Below are positions 16,345-24,761 of a stretch of 64,000 nt of DNA, in pieces. Below the pieces are notes generated by a model, which did not search any database, was not told the origin of the DNA, and saw only the letters and a list, made by a program, of their open reading frames with translations. Where the stretch lies: assembly GCF_900215355.1 (NCBI RefSeq), contig NZ_OBEA01000007.1, positions 62,001-126,000 of the forward strand, in the 5' to 3' direction. Each line of letters opens with the position of its first letter. Within the stretch, counting starts at the first letter, position 1. The DNA is from Pseudooceanicola antarcticus (GTDB lineage Bacteria > Pseudomonadota > Alphaproteobacteria > Rhodobacterales > Rhodobacteraceae). A program made the translations under genes and the position numbers.

Positions 16345-17714
16345 GCGGCGACATCCCCAAGAACTGGACCGACAACCTCCCCGAGGCCGCCCGCGCCTAC
16401 CTGGAGAACCGCCGCCTCGACGAGGTGGAATGCATCATCGCCGATGTCCCCGGCATCGCGCGCGGCAAGGCCGTGCCGGCGTCGAAATTTGCCCGGCAGA
16501 AGAACTTCCACCTGCCGAATTCGATCTTCTTCCAGACCATCACCGGCGATTGGTCCGACGCCGCCGGCGAAGAGGGCTTCATCGAGCCCGACATGATCCT
16601 GGAGCCCGATCTCTCGACCGCCACCGCCGCGCCCTGGACCGGCGACTGGACGCTGCAGGTGATCCACGACGCCTATGACCGCAAGGGCCAGCCCATTCCC
16701 TTCTCGCCCCGCAACGTGCTCAAGCGCGTCTGCAAGCTCTACGAGGAACAGGGCTGGAAGCCGGTCGTCGCCCCCGAGATGGAATTCTACCTGGTCGCCC
16801 GCAACGTCGACCCGGCCAAGCCGATCTCTCCGATGATGGGCCGCTCGGGCCGCCCCGCCGCCGCCCGGCAGGCCTATTCGATGACCGCCGTCGATGAATT
16901 CGGCCCGGTGATCGACGACATCTACGACTTCGCCGAGGCCCAGGGCTTCGAGATCGACGGCATCACCCAGGAAGGCGGTGCCGGGCAGCTGGAAATCAAC
17001 CTGCGCCACGGCAACCCGGTGAAGCTGGCGGACGAGGTCTTCTATTTCAAGCGCCTGATCCGCGAAGCGGCCCTGCGCCACGATTGCTTCGCCACCTTCA
17101 TGGCCAAGCCGATCAGCGACGAGCCCGGCTCGGCGATGCATATCCACCACTCGGTGCTGGATATCGAGACCGGCAAGAACATCTTCACCGGCCCCCAGGG
17201 CGGCGAGACGGATGCCTTCTACTACTTCATCGGCGGCCTGCAGAAGCACCTGCCGGAATGTATCCCGCTGCTGGCCCCCTACGTGAACTCCTACCGCCGC
17301 TACGTGAAGGACCACGCCGCGCCCATCAACCTGGAATGGGGCCGCGACAACCGCACCACGGGCATCCGGGTGCCGATCTCGGGCCCCGATGCGCGCCGGG
17401 TCGAGAACCGCGTGGCGGGCATGGACTGCAACCCCTACCTCGGCATCGCCGCCTCTCTTGCCGCGGGCTACCTCGGCCTGATGAACGAAGAGCGCGCCGA
17501 GAAGCAATTCCGCGGTGATGCCTACGAGGGCGAGGGCGACTTCCCCCGCACCCTGGGCGAGGCGCTGGACACGATGGAGGGCGCCACGGCGCTGGCCGAG
17601 GTCCTGGGCCCCGAGTTCCTGCGCGTCTATTCGGTGGTAAAACGCACGGAATACGAGGAATTCCTCTCGGTCATCTCCCCCTGGGAACGCGAGCACCTGC
17701 TGCTGAACGTCTGA
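16341..17714 (+). CDS. Glutamine synthetase family ligase, gamma-glutamylputrescine synthetase-like (second copy)
   Basis: A 457-residue GS-family enzyme with all catalytic motifs: APEMEFYLV, AGQLEINLRHG, MHIHHSVLD, NSYRRY, DNRTTGIRVP and RRVENRVAG. The N-terminal beta-grasp part (about residues 25-110) carries GIARGKAVPASKF, typical of the PuuA subfamily. It would gamma-glutamylate putrescine or a related amine with ATP. It overlaps the amidotransferase gene by four bases and is followed by a strong terminator. The two ligases differ clearly from each other, so they may act on different amines. Confidence 0.88.
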   Translation: MSGDIPKNWTDNLPEAARAYLENRRLDEVECIIADVPGIARGKAVPASKFARQKNFHLPNSIFFQTITGDWSDAAGEEGFIEPDMILEPDLSTATAAPWTGDWTLQVIHDAYDRKGQPIPFSPRNVLKRVCKLYEEQGWKPVVAPEMEFYLVARNVDPAKPISPMMGRSGRPAAARQAYSMTAVDEFGPVIDDIYDFAEAQGFEIDGITQEGGAGQLEINLRHGNPVKLADEVFYFKRLIREAALRHDCFATFMAKPISDEPGSAMHIHHSVLDIETGKNIFTGPQGGETDAFYYFIGGLQKHLPECIPLLAPYVNSYRRYVKDHAAPINLEWGRDNRTTGIRVPISGPDARRVENRVAGMDCNPYLGIAASLAAGYLGLMNEERAEKQFRGDAYEGEGDFPRTLGEALDTMEGATALAEVLGPEFLRVYSVVKRTEYEEFLSVISPWEREHLLLNV

Positions 17715-17736
17715 TCCGGGTTCCACCGGCGCACGA

Positions 17737-17775
17737 ACGGGCCTCCGCCGCACTGGCGGGGGCCCGTGTCGTTTC
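17737..17775 (+). terminator. Terminator after the second ligase gene
   Basis: ACGGGCC (17737-17743) and CCGCC (17745-17749) pair with GGCGG (17755-17759) and GGCCCGT (17761-17767), followed by GTCGTTTC. It lies 22 bases after the stop codon. Confidence 0.7.
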
Positions 17776-17790
17776 GGGCCTGCGGCCCGA

Positions 17791-17870
17791 GCCTCCGGCG
17801 GCAGTATTTTCGGCCATCGGATAGGGAAAGGGCCGCATCCCCCCATCCGATGGCCAGAAATACTGCGGGG
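17791..17870. repeat. Foldback intergenic repeat, short form
   Basis: The arm at 17801-17822 (GCAGTATTTTCGGCCATCGG plus AT) pairs with 17845-17866 at 20 of 22 positions. The left arm is preceded by GCCTCCGGCG, as in the other copies. It sits between the ligase terminator and the aminotransferase gene. It belongs to the family described at 24398, 42550 and 56588, with a different arm end (CATCGGAT instead of TGGTGATG). Confidence 0.7.
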
Positions 17871-17994
17871 GGAGCCGCAGGCGGGGGGCAGAGCCCCCTC
17901 CTCCACCCGGCCCTCAGTTACATACTTTTCACTTTGCCCGCGCCGCCTCTTCCGTTAGGTTTCCCGAAAGAGAGTTTCAGGAAAGCCGAAGATC

Positions 17995-19212
17995 ATGACC
18001 CTGCCGCCGAATGTCTACGACGCCGAACCGATCCCCGAGGCCGCCCGCGCCGAGGTCGAACGTCTGCTCTCTTCCGGTGATCTCTTCCGCTACACCGCCC
18101 CCGAGAACGCCCCGGTCACCCTGCTGGAAACCGAATTCGCCGAGATGATGGGCACGAAGTACGCCCTGGCGGTCTCTTCCTGCTCGGCCGCGCTCTTCCT
18201 GTCGCTGAAGGCGCTGGACCTGCCGCGTGACGCACGCGTGCTGATCCCCGGCTTCACCTTCGCCGCCGTGCCCTCTTCCGTCGTTCATGCGGATTGCCAG
18301 CCGGTGCTCTGCGAGGTCGGCGCGAACTACCGCATCGACATGGCGGATTTTGCCGCCAAGCTGCCCTCCTGCCAGGCGGTGATCATCTCCCACATGCGCG
18401 GCCATACCTCGGACATAGATGCCATCATGGCGCTCTGCGACGAGGCCGGCATCCCGGTGATCGAGGACGCCGCGCACAGCCTGGGCACCACCTGGCATGG
18501 GCGCAACATCGGCACCATCGGCCGCATCGGCTGTTTCTCGTTCCAAAGCTACAAGCTGCTGAACTCCGGCGAGGGCGGCATCCTGATCACCGATGACGCC
18601 GACCTGGTGGCCCGCGCCATCATCATGTCCGGCGCCTATGAGCACATGTGGAAGAAGCACAAGGCGCGCCACGGAGAGAACTCCAACGACCTCGTCGAAG
18701 CGCTGGAGCGCTGGCAGAACCAGCTGCCGCTCTACAACCTGCGCCTGTCGAACCTCTCGGCCACGCTGATCCGCGCCCAGATCCCCGAGGTCCCGCGCCG
18801 GGTACGTGATGGCCGCCGCAACCACGACCACACCGCCGCCGCCATCTCGGCCAGCCCCTGGATCGAGGTGCCCGCCAAGCTGGCGCCCGAAGAGCGCGCA
18901 CCCGACTCGCTGCAGTTCAACCTGGTCGGTCTGTCTGACGCCCAGACCCTGGCCTTCCAGCAGGCGGCGGCGCGCCGTGGCATCAAGGTGCAGGTCTTCG
19001 GCATGTCCACCGACAATGCCCGCGCCTTCTGGAACTGGCAGTTCATCAAGGACCTGCCCGAGCTGCCCCAGACCCGCACCATGCTGATGCGCGCCTGCGA
19101 CTGCCGCCTGCCCGCGCGCCTGACCCTGGCCGAATGCGATCTCATCGCCCAGGCGCTGACCGGCGCGGCAGAGGATGTGATGGGCGAAGACGTCACCCAC
19201 GCCGCCGAGTAA
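17995..19212 (+). CDS. DegT/DnrJ/EryC1/StrS-family PLP aminotransferase
   Basis: A 405-residue PLP enzyme of the sugar/amine aminotransferase family. It shows the cofactor-site segment GTKYALAVSSCSAALFLSLK (about residues 53-72), VIEDAAHSLG with Asp158 and His161, and the Schiff-base lysine Lys187 in QSYKLLNSGEGG. Members transaminate keto-sugars or other carbonyl substrates. It is transcribed alone between two hairpins, but its place after the gamma-glutamylation genes suggests a possible role in amine catabolism; the substrate is unknown. Confidence 0.87.
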   Translation: MTLPPNVYDAEPIPEAARAEVERLLSSGDLFRYTAPENAPVTLLETEFAEMMGTKYALAVSSCSAALFLSLKALDLPRDARVLIPGFTFAAVPSSVVHADCQPVLCEVGANYRIDMADFAAKLPSCQAVIISHMRGHTSDIDAIMALCDEAGIPVIEDAAHSLGTTWHGRNIGTIGRIGCFSFQSYKLLNSGEGGILITDDADLVARAIIMSGAYEHMWKKHKARHGENSNDLVEALERWQNQLPLYNLRLSNLSATLIRAQIPEVPRRVRDGRRNHDHTAAAISASPWIEVPAKLAPEERAPDSLQFNLVGLSDAQTLAFQQAAARRGIKVQVFGMSTDNARAFWNWQFIKDLPELPQTRTMLMRACDCRLPARLTLAECDLIAQALTGAAEDVMGEDVTHAAE

Positions 19213-19242
19213 GCCGGCACCAAGATCACCTGATCAAGGCAA

Positions 19243-19270
19243 ACGGGCCCGTCGACGCGGGCCCGTTTCT
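19243..19270 (+). terminator. Terminator after the aminotransferase gene
   Basis: ACGGGCCCG (19243-19251) pairs perfectly with CGGGCCCGT (19258-19266), followed by TTCTCG. It is 30 bases after the stop and lies before a convergent gene. Confidence 0.75.
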
Positions 19271-19336
19271 CGTTCGATATCCTCATCGGGAGGGCGGGCG
19301 GAGCGGCGAGGCCGGGACCTCGCCCTGCCTCCGGCC

Positions 19337-20293
19337 TCACCCGTTGGCGGCGGCGAATTTCCCCATCAGGTAGGGCCCCGAGGTCACGGTCTCGCCGCCC
19401 TCGCCCGCAAGGGGCTTCACCTCCGCATGCCAGTTCGGCTGGTGGAAGAAGGCCAGCGACATCCGCCGCCGCGCCGCCCATTCGGGCGGCGTCACCACGC
19501 GGTGCAGGGTCGAGACCCAGCGGCCGCCGGTCCACAGCGTCATCAGGTCACCGATATTGATCACGAAGGCACCGGGCACCGGCGGCACGGCGCGCCAGTC
19601 TCCTTCCGGCGTCAGGATCTCGAGCCCCCGCGAGCCCGGCTCCGGCAGCAGGATGGTCAAAGAGCCGTAGTCCGTATGCGCCCCGGCGCGCAGCTGCCCG
19701 GTCTCGGGCGGGCGGTCCTGCGCCGGGTAGTTCAGCGCCCTGAGCGCCGAGATCGGCTGGTCGATGACGCTTTCGAAATGATCTTCCGGCAGGCCCAGGG
19801 CCACGGCGAAGGCCTGCATGATGCGCGCGGCCAGGCGCTCCATCTCGCGGTAATAGGCCTCCCAGGCCTCGCGGAAGCCCTGCGGAGCCTCGGGCCAGGG
19901 GGTCGGCGCATAGCAGAAGGCCAGCGCGTCGGGGTCGGTCTCGCCCGGCGGCACCGCCAGCGGGCCGCCGTTGAAGCTCTCCTTCAGGTCCGGCGGGGTC
20001 TCTTCACCGCGCGACCTGGCCAGCGCCTCGGTGCCGGGGCCCAGGTAGCCATAGGGCGCACCGGGTGCCGGGGCCAGCGCGTGCTTCACCTCCGGGCTCT
20101 GGTCGAAGAAGTCGGTCAGCTTGCTCCAGAGGCCCTCGATCACCGCATCGGGCACACCGTGGTTGCCGACCGCCAGGAAGCCCGTCTCGCGGCAGGTCCG
20201 GTCCAGCTCGGCCCCGATGGCGGCCCGGCCGGCGGCATCGGCGCGGGCGAAGGCCGCGAGGTCGAGAATGGGAAAGGCGGGCTGATCGGACAT
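19337..20293 (-). CDS. 2-oxoglutarate/Fe(II)-dependent oxygenase, isopenicillin-N-synthase-like
   Basis: The start MSDQPAFPILDLAAFARADA (AAGGAG ribosome site) gives 318 residues; the longer open frame upstream lacks family character. The N-terminal DIOX domain is followed by the double-stranded beta helix with the metal triad His206/Asp208 (HTDYGS) and His264 (TLHRV), and the 2-oxoglutarate-binding Arg277-x-Ser279. Relatives hydroxylate or desaturate amino acids and other small molecules. The substrate is unknown. It is convergent with the aminotransferase gene and lies 194 bases downstream of truA on the same strand. Confidence 0.9.
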   Translation of the reverse strand: MSDQPAFPILDLAAFARADAAGRAAIGAELDRTCRETGFLAVGNHGVPDAVIEGLWSKLTDFFDQSPEVKHALAPAPGAPYGYLGPGTEALARSRGEETPPDLKESFNGGPLAVPPGETDPDALAFCYAPTPWPEAPQGFREAWEAYYREMERLAARIMQAFAVALGLPEDHFESVIDQPISALRALNYPAQDRPPETGQLRAGAHTDYGSLTILLPEPGSRGLEILTPEGDWRAVPPVPGAFVINIGDLMTLWTGGRWVSTLHRVVTPPEWAARRRMSLAFFHQPNWHAEVKPLAGEGGETVTSGPYLMGKFAAANG

Positions 20294-20470
20294 GGGAGGG
20301 CTCCTTCGGAAGTTCGCCCAGACGCTCCGACGATGCGGCCGCGCTGTCAATCCGCACCGGCACGATGCGGCCCCGCAGGCCGGGGCAAGGCCCAAGCCCG
20401 AGGCAGGCCTATCGGCAAAGCTGCGGGACGGCGGGCGGGGCGTCGAGGCCACGGCCTCGCGCGCCGCCTG

Positions 20471-20491
20471 GCGTCAGGCGTCAGGCGTCAG
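20471..20491. repeat. Heptamer tandem repeat at the end of truA
   Basis: GCGTCAG occurs three times head to tail (20471-20477, 20478-20484, 20485-20491). It begins in the intergenic space and runs through the truA stop codon (TGA at 20488-20490 on the minus strand). Copy-number change would alter only the extreme end of the gene. Confidence 0.6.
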
Positions 20492-21255
20492 GCGAAGGGA
20501 TCGTCCGCGTAGCCCACCCCGGCCAGGTAAAGACCATCCGGCGGACAGACCGGCCCGCAGGCCGCACGATCCCGCGCCTCGAGCGCATCGCGCACCTGCT
20601 CGGGCGCCCAGGCCCCGGCGCCGACGCGCTCCAGCGTGCCGACGATGGAACGCACCTGGTTGTGCAGGAAACTGCGCGCCCTGAGGTGGAAGCGCAGCTC
20701 GGGCCCCGAGGGCCCCTCGATGGGCTCGATGCGGATCTCGTCCAGGGTCTTCACCGGGCTTGCCGCCTGGCAGATCGAGCTGCGGAAGGTGGTGAAGTCG
20801 TGATGCCCCACGAGGAAGGCCGCCCCCGCCCGCATCGCCTCCACGTCCAGCGCCTGCTTCACCTGCCAGACCAGACCGGCCTCGAAGGTGGCAGGGGCCC
20901 GCCGCATCAGCAGCCGGAAGAGATAGCGCCGCTCGCCGGCCGAGAACCGCGCATGCCAGTCGTCGGCCACCCGTGCGCAGGCGCGGATCGCCACCGGTTG
21001 CGGCTTCAGGTGGTAGTTCAGCGCCTCGGACAGGCGGAACGGGTCCCAGTCGCGGGTGAGATCGCAATGGGCCACCTGCGCCGTCGCATGGACACCTGCA
21101 TCGGTGCGCCCGGCGGCGGCGATCGTGTGTTCGCCCGGCTGCAGCCTGGCCAGCGCCGCCTCGATGGCCCCCTGCACGGAGGGCACGTCGGCCTGCCTCT
21201 GCCAACCGGCAAAGGGGGCTCCGTTGTATTCGACCTGCAAAGCATACCTGGGCAT
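20488..21255 (-). CDS. truA: tRNA pseudouridine(38-40) synthase
   Basis: TruA converts uridines 38-40 in the tRNA anticodon arm to pseudouridine. The 255-residue product starts [21 protein letters not shown] and has the catalytic Asp52 in [12 protein letters not shown], with the family's [13 protein letters not shown] and [13 protein letters not shown] segments. The length is normal. It is divergent from ycjX, and the 171 bases between them contain nested repeats including two TTTGCAAA octamers. Confidence 0.97.
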   Translation of the reverse strand: MPRYALQVEYNGAPFAGWQRQADVPSVQGAIEAALARLQPGEHTIAAAGRTDAGVHATAQVAHCDLTRDWDPFRLSEALNYHLKPQPVAIRACARVADDWHARFSAGERRYLFRLLMRRAPATFEAGLVWQVKQALDVEAMRAGAAFLVGHHDFTTFRSSICQAASPVKTLDEIRIEPIEGPSGPELRFHLRARSFLHNQVRSIVGTLERVGAGAWAPEQVRDALEARDRAACGPVCPPDGLYLAGVGYADDPFA

Positions 21256-21290
21256 GGGGCGCGGCTTATCCCATCGGGCGCGCCTTCGGC

Positions 21291-21379
21291 AAGCCGGAGC
21301 GCCGCGCTCCGGCGTGGGAAATTTGCAAATTCAGGGCTTTGCAAATTCGCCCGGGACCACAAGCGCGCCGCTCCGGCTT
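21291..21379. repeat. Nested inverted repeat with two TTTGCAAA octamers
   Basis: The outer arms AAGCCGGAGCG (21291-21301) and CGCTCCGGCTT (21369-21379) are perfect inverted repeats; the left arm also folds locally with CGCTCCGGC. Inside are two TTTGCAAATTC copies (21322-21332 and 21338-21348). TTTGCAAA pairs are known operators of the short-chain-acyl regulator family (PccR/ScfR) in related bacteria, though there I recall a shorter spacing. Here they could be operators or simply part of a repeat. Confidence 0.5.
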
Positions 21380-21426
21380 GGAAACCGGCCCCCTCGGCTC
21401 TATCTTGGTCTGGCAGGCAAAAGGAT

Positions 21427-22863
21427 ATGGCAGTGACGGCAGGCATTTCGCGCTTCGGCATCACCTCTCTGGCGGATGGCGTCTCCCGCCAGGTCGAGGC
21501 CGCCTCGGACAGCCTTTCCGCGGCCTTCTTCGAGCCGGTGATCCGCCTGGGCGTGACCGGCATGGCACGGGCCGGCAAGACCGTCTTCATCACCTCGCTG
21601 GTGGCCAACCTGCTGAACCGGGCCCGCATGGCCGGCCTGACCGCCGAGGCCGAGGGCCGCATCACCACAGCCTTCCTGCAGCCCCAGCCCGACGTGACCC
21701 TGCCCCGTTTCGACTACGAGGCCCACCTGGCCGCGCTCACCGGCCCCGCTCCGCATTGGCCCGAGAGCACCCGCACGATCTCGGAGCTGCGGCTGTCGTT
21801 CCGCATTCGCCCCACCGGGCTCCTGGGCGGCATGGCCGGCCCGCGCATCCTGCACCTGGATATCGTCGACTACCCCGGCGAATGGCTGCTCGACCTCGGG
21901 CTGATGAGCCAGAGCTACGCCACCTGGTCCGCCCAGGTCCTGTCGCGGATGGAGCCCCGCCCCGAGGCCGCCGCCTTCCTGGCCGCGGCCCGCGACGCCA
22001 CCGGCCTGGCCGAGCTCGACGAGAGCCGCGCCCAGGAGCTGGCCCGCCTCTACACCACCTACCTGACCGAGGTCCGCGCGCGCGGCTTCTCGGACGTGAC
22101 ACCGGGCCGCTTCCTGCTGCCGGGCGACCTGGCGGGGTCGCCGGTGCTGACCTTCGCCCCCCTGCCCCCCGAGGAGCGCGCGCCGCGCCGGGGTCTCTGG
22201 CGCGAGATGGAGCGCCGTTTCGAGGCCTACAAGGCCCGCGTCGTCAAACCCTTCTTCACCGAGCATTTCGCCCGCATCGACCGCCAGGTGGTGCTGGTCG
22301 ATGCGCTCTCGGCGATCCATGCGGGCCCCGCCGCGGTCGAGGACCTGGGCCGCGGCATGGAGGCGGTGCTGCAGGCCTTTCGCCCCGGCCGCAACGCCTG
22401 GCTGTCGCAAGTGCTCTTCGGCAAGCGGGTCGAGAAGATCCTCTTTGCCGCCACCAAGGCCGACCACCTGCACCATTCCCAGCACCCCCGCCTGACCGCC
22501 GTGCTGGACGAGTTGTTGTCATCGGCCATCCGCCGCGCCGATTTCGCCGGGGCGAAGACCGGCTCGATGTCCATCGCCTCGCTGCGCACCACGGTCGAAG
22601 AGACCCTGCGCCACGAGGGCCGCATGCTCGACTGCGTGCGCGGCAGGCTGGCCGGAGGGCGCGAGGCCTCGCTCTTTCCCGGCGAACTGCCGCAGGATCC
22701 CTCGCGGATCACCCGTGGCCACCAGGCCGGAGACAGCTGGCTCGACGGCGACTACCAGATCATGAACTTCCAGCCCGCAACGCTGAACCTGCGCCCCGGA
22801 GAAGGCCCGCCGCATATCCGTCTCGACCGCGCGGCGGAGTTCCTTCTGGGGGACAGGCTTTGA
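21427..22863 (+). CDS. YcjX family P-loop protein (DUF463)
   Basis: The 478-residue product is a YcjX-type GTPase-like protein with Walker A GMARAGKT (residues 45-52), IVDYPGEWLLDL as the probable Walker B/switch segment (about 150-161), and ILFAATKADHLHHSQ, which resembles a base-recognition motif. The family is stress-associated in enterobacteria and usually paired with the membrane protein YcjF. The ATG at 21427 follows AAAGGAT. The last codons overlap a GNAT gene, and ycjF follows, so the three form one operon. Confidence 0.9.
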   Translation: MAVTAGISRFGITSLADGVSRQVEAASDSLSAAFFEPVIRLGVTGMARAGKTVFITSLVANLLNRARMAGLTAEAEGRITTAFLQPQPDVTLPRFDYEAHLAALTGPAPHWPESTRTISELRLSFRIRPTGLLGGMAGPRILHLDIVDYPGEWLLDLGLMSQSYATWSAQVLSRMEPRPEAAAFLAAARDATGLAELDESRAQELARLYTTYLTEVRARGFSDVTPGRFLLPGDLAGSPVLTFAPLPPEERAPRRGLWREMERRFEAYKARVVKPFFTEHFARIDRQVVLVDALSAIHAGPAAVEDLGRGMEAVLQAFRPGRNAWLSQVLFGKRVEKILFAATKADHLHHSQHPRLTAVLDELLSSAIRRADFAGAKTGSMSIASLRTTVEETLRHEGRMLDCVRGRLAGGREASLFPGELPQDPSRITRGHQAGDSWLDGDYQIMNFQPATLNLRPGEGPPHIRLDRAAEFLLGDRL

Positions 22864-23318
22864 GACCGCGCCGCGCCTTCCCCTGGCACCTGCCCGGCCT
22901 CGCCCGCGTGCTCTGGTCGCATACCCGCGCGCCGGGCCACCCCCGCGCCCGCAGCCGGTTCCAGGACCTGGGGCTGCTCATGCGGCTGGTCCGGCGCGGT
23001 GAGCTGCGCCTGATCCGGCACCGGGGGCGGGTGGTGGCCTTCCTCGCCCGGCGCGAGGCGCTGATCCTTGCGCTCTACGTCCACCCCTCCGCGCGGCGGC
23101 AGGGCCTGGGACGGATGCTGCTCGCGGAGGCGCAGCGCCAGAGCCCGGCTCTGTCGATCTGGACCCCGCAGGCCAACGAGGCCGCGCGCCGCTTCTATGC
23201 CGCCTCGGGGTTCGTCACCATGGGCTACGGCGATGGCGCCGGCAATGACGAGGCCCTGCCCGAGGTCCTCATGGTCTGGTCCGCCACGCCCCACCGCCCC
23301 AAGAGAGATGCCGCATGA
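22860..23318 (+). CDS. GNAT-family N-acetyltransferase within the ycjX-ycjF operon
   Basis: The likely start is TTG at 22860, overlapping the ycjX stop as TTGA; it gives 152 residues. The next Met codon (22980) would remove 40 residues. The acetyl-CoA site is visible: ILALYVHPSARRQGLGRMLL (about residues 69-88) and the C-terminal NEAARRFYAASGFVTMGYG. The stop overlaps the ycjF-like start by four bases. The substrate is unknown; tight coupling to two conserved membrane-stress genes suggests a related role. Confidence 0.8.
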   Translation: MRPRRAFPWHLPGLARVLWSHTRAPGHPRARSRFQDLGLLMRLVRRGELRLIRHRGRVVAFLARREALILALYVHPSARRQGLGRMLLAEAQRQSPALSIWTPQANEAARRFYAASGFVTMGYGDGAGNDEALPEVLMVWSATPHRPKRDAA

Positions 23319-24349
23319 CAGAGCCCTCCAGCCCCAACCGTGATGCCATCAAGCCGGTGCTGATCGAACGCCCCGATGACAGCGCGCGGGTCGATCCCGC
23401 CAGCGCGCCGCCGGTGCCCGACAGCCTGCCGCTTGCCCCCGAGGCCGGCCTTGCGCGCTCGGCCCGGCTGATGGCGAGACGCCCCTCGCGGCTGGCGCGC
23501 TGGTTCTGGGGCTTGGCGGGCGCACTGCTGACCGTGTCGATCAGCACGGCGGCCTGGAACGCGGTCACCGGGCTCATCGCCTCGACCCCCTGGCTGGGCT
23601 GGGCGGTCACCGCGCTGCTCGGCGCCTTCGGCCTCGTTCTGCTGGCGATCATCCTGCGCGAGCTCACCGCCTTCGCCCGCCTGTCGCGGATCGAGCATCT
23701 GCACCACGCCCTGCGCGAGGCCCGCGCCAGCGAGGACCTCTCGGAGGCCCGCGCCACGGTGAAACAGCTGACCAGGCTCTACCGTGGCCGCGCCGACATG
23801 CGCTGGCCGCTGGAGCGTTTCGACGAACGCGCGCCCGAGCAATTCGACACCCCCGCCCTCTTCTCGCTGGCCGAACAGGAACTCATGCGCCCCCTCGACC
23901 GCGCCGCCCGCGCCGAGGTCGAGGCCGCCGCCCGCCAGGTCGCCACGGTCACGGCGCTGGTGCCCCTGGCCTTCGCCGACGTGGCCGCGGCGCTGACCTC
24001 GAACATCCGCATGATCCGCCGCATCGCCGAGATCTACGGCGGCCGCTCCGGCACCCTGGGATCCTGGCGGCTCCTGCGCGCGGTGATGACCCACCTGGTG
24101 GCCACCGGAGCGGTGGCCATGGGCGACGACATGCTGGGCTCGATCCTGGGCGGCAACCTGCTGTCGCGGCTGTCGCGCCGCTTTGGCGAAGGCGTGGTCA
24201 ACGGCGCGCTCACCGCCCGTGTCGGCGTCGCCGCCATGGAGGTCTGCCGTCCGATGCCCTTCAGCAAGAAGACCCGCCCCAAGGTCACCGCGATCATCCA
24301 GAGCGCGCTGACCGGGCTCTTCGCCAAACCCGACAGGTCCGGGGGCTGA
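23315..24349 (+). CDS. YcjF family membrane protein (DUF697/TIGR01620)
   Basis: The 344-residue inner-membrane protein has a Pro-rich N-terminal cytoplasmic part (1-60), two membrane segments (about residues 63-83 and 93-113), and a C-terminal DUF697 domain with AALTSNIRMIRRIAEIYGG (about 228-246) and further hydrophobic helices. It is the standard partner of YcjX. The ATGA overlap with the GNAT gene shows the three genes are translated together. A foldback repeat follows about 50 bases after the stop. Confidence 0.9.
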   Translation: MTEPSSPNRDAIKPVLIERPDDSARVDPASAPPVPDSLPLAPEAGLARSARLMARRPSRLARWFWGLAGALLTVSISTAAWNAVTGLIASTPWLGWAVTALLGAFGLVLLAIILRELTAFARLSRIEHLHHALREARASEDLSEARATVKQLTRLYRGRADMRWPLERFDERAPEQFDTPALFSLAEQELMRPLDRAARAEVEAAARQVATVTALVPLAFADVAAALTSNIRMIRRIAEIYGGRSGTLGSWRLLRAVMTHLVATGAVAMGDDMLGSILGGNLLSRLSRRFGEGVVNGALTARVGVAAMEVCRPMPFSKKTRPKVTAIIQSALTGLFAKPDRSGG

Positions 24350-24397
24350 ACCCTGGCGGGTCGGGGGGCTCCGCCCCCATCGCCTGCGGCTCCCCCC

Positions 24398-24552
24398 CGG
24401 AGTATTTTCAGCCTGGTGATGGAACAGGTTTGCGGAAGAATGGCTCCCTCCTTTTCAGCTGAGAGCTTGCACGCTCTCCATGGCGAAAGGAGGCCGCCTT
24501 TCCGGGCCCTGTCCCGCATCATCACCAGGCTGGAAATACTCCCGCCGGAGGC
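24398..24552. repeat. Foldback intergenic repeat, full-length copy
   Basis: The left arm 24399-24420 (GGAGTATTTTCAGCCTGGTG plus AT) pairs with 24521-24542 at 21 of 22 positions; the right arm continues with CCCGCCGGAGG. The 100-base interior contains further short inverted repeats (CTCCTTT/AAAGGAG). Its right half matches the copy at 42550-42701 nearly base for base from CTTTCCGGGC onwards. It sits between ycjF and ileS. Confidence 0.85.
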
Positions 24553-24560
24553 CTCCTGCA

Positions 24561-24761
24561 TCGGCAACAGGAACAGGCGCCTGATCCACTGGACGCCCCC
24601 TGCCGCCACGTGTACATAAGCCCCATGATGACAAGAGCCTTCGCCATCATCATTCGAATTACATGCCCGGCGCTCTGAACGCGAGCCGCCGGGACAAGGC
24701 GTATGGGATACCGCGCCGACCTTTCACAGACATTGCGACTTCCTGAAACGGATCACGACAT
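24561..24761. other. ileS upstream region
   Basis: Two hundred bases between the foldback repeat and ileS. The central part is less GC-rich (CATCATCATTCGAATTACAT) and could hold the ileS promoter. I see no small gene, and no T-box would be expected in this group. Confidence 0.4.

Noticed and set aside
19337-20452. 371-residue version of the 2-oxoglutarate oxygenase
   Set aside because: The extra 53 N-terminal residues are Arg/Pro/Ser-rich with no family match; the internal ATG has an AAGGAG site.
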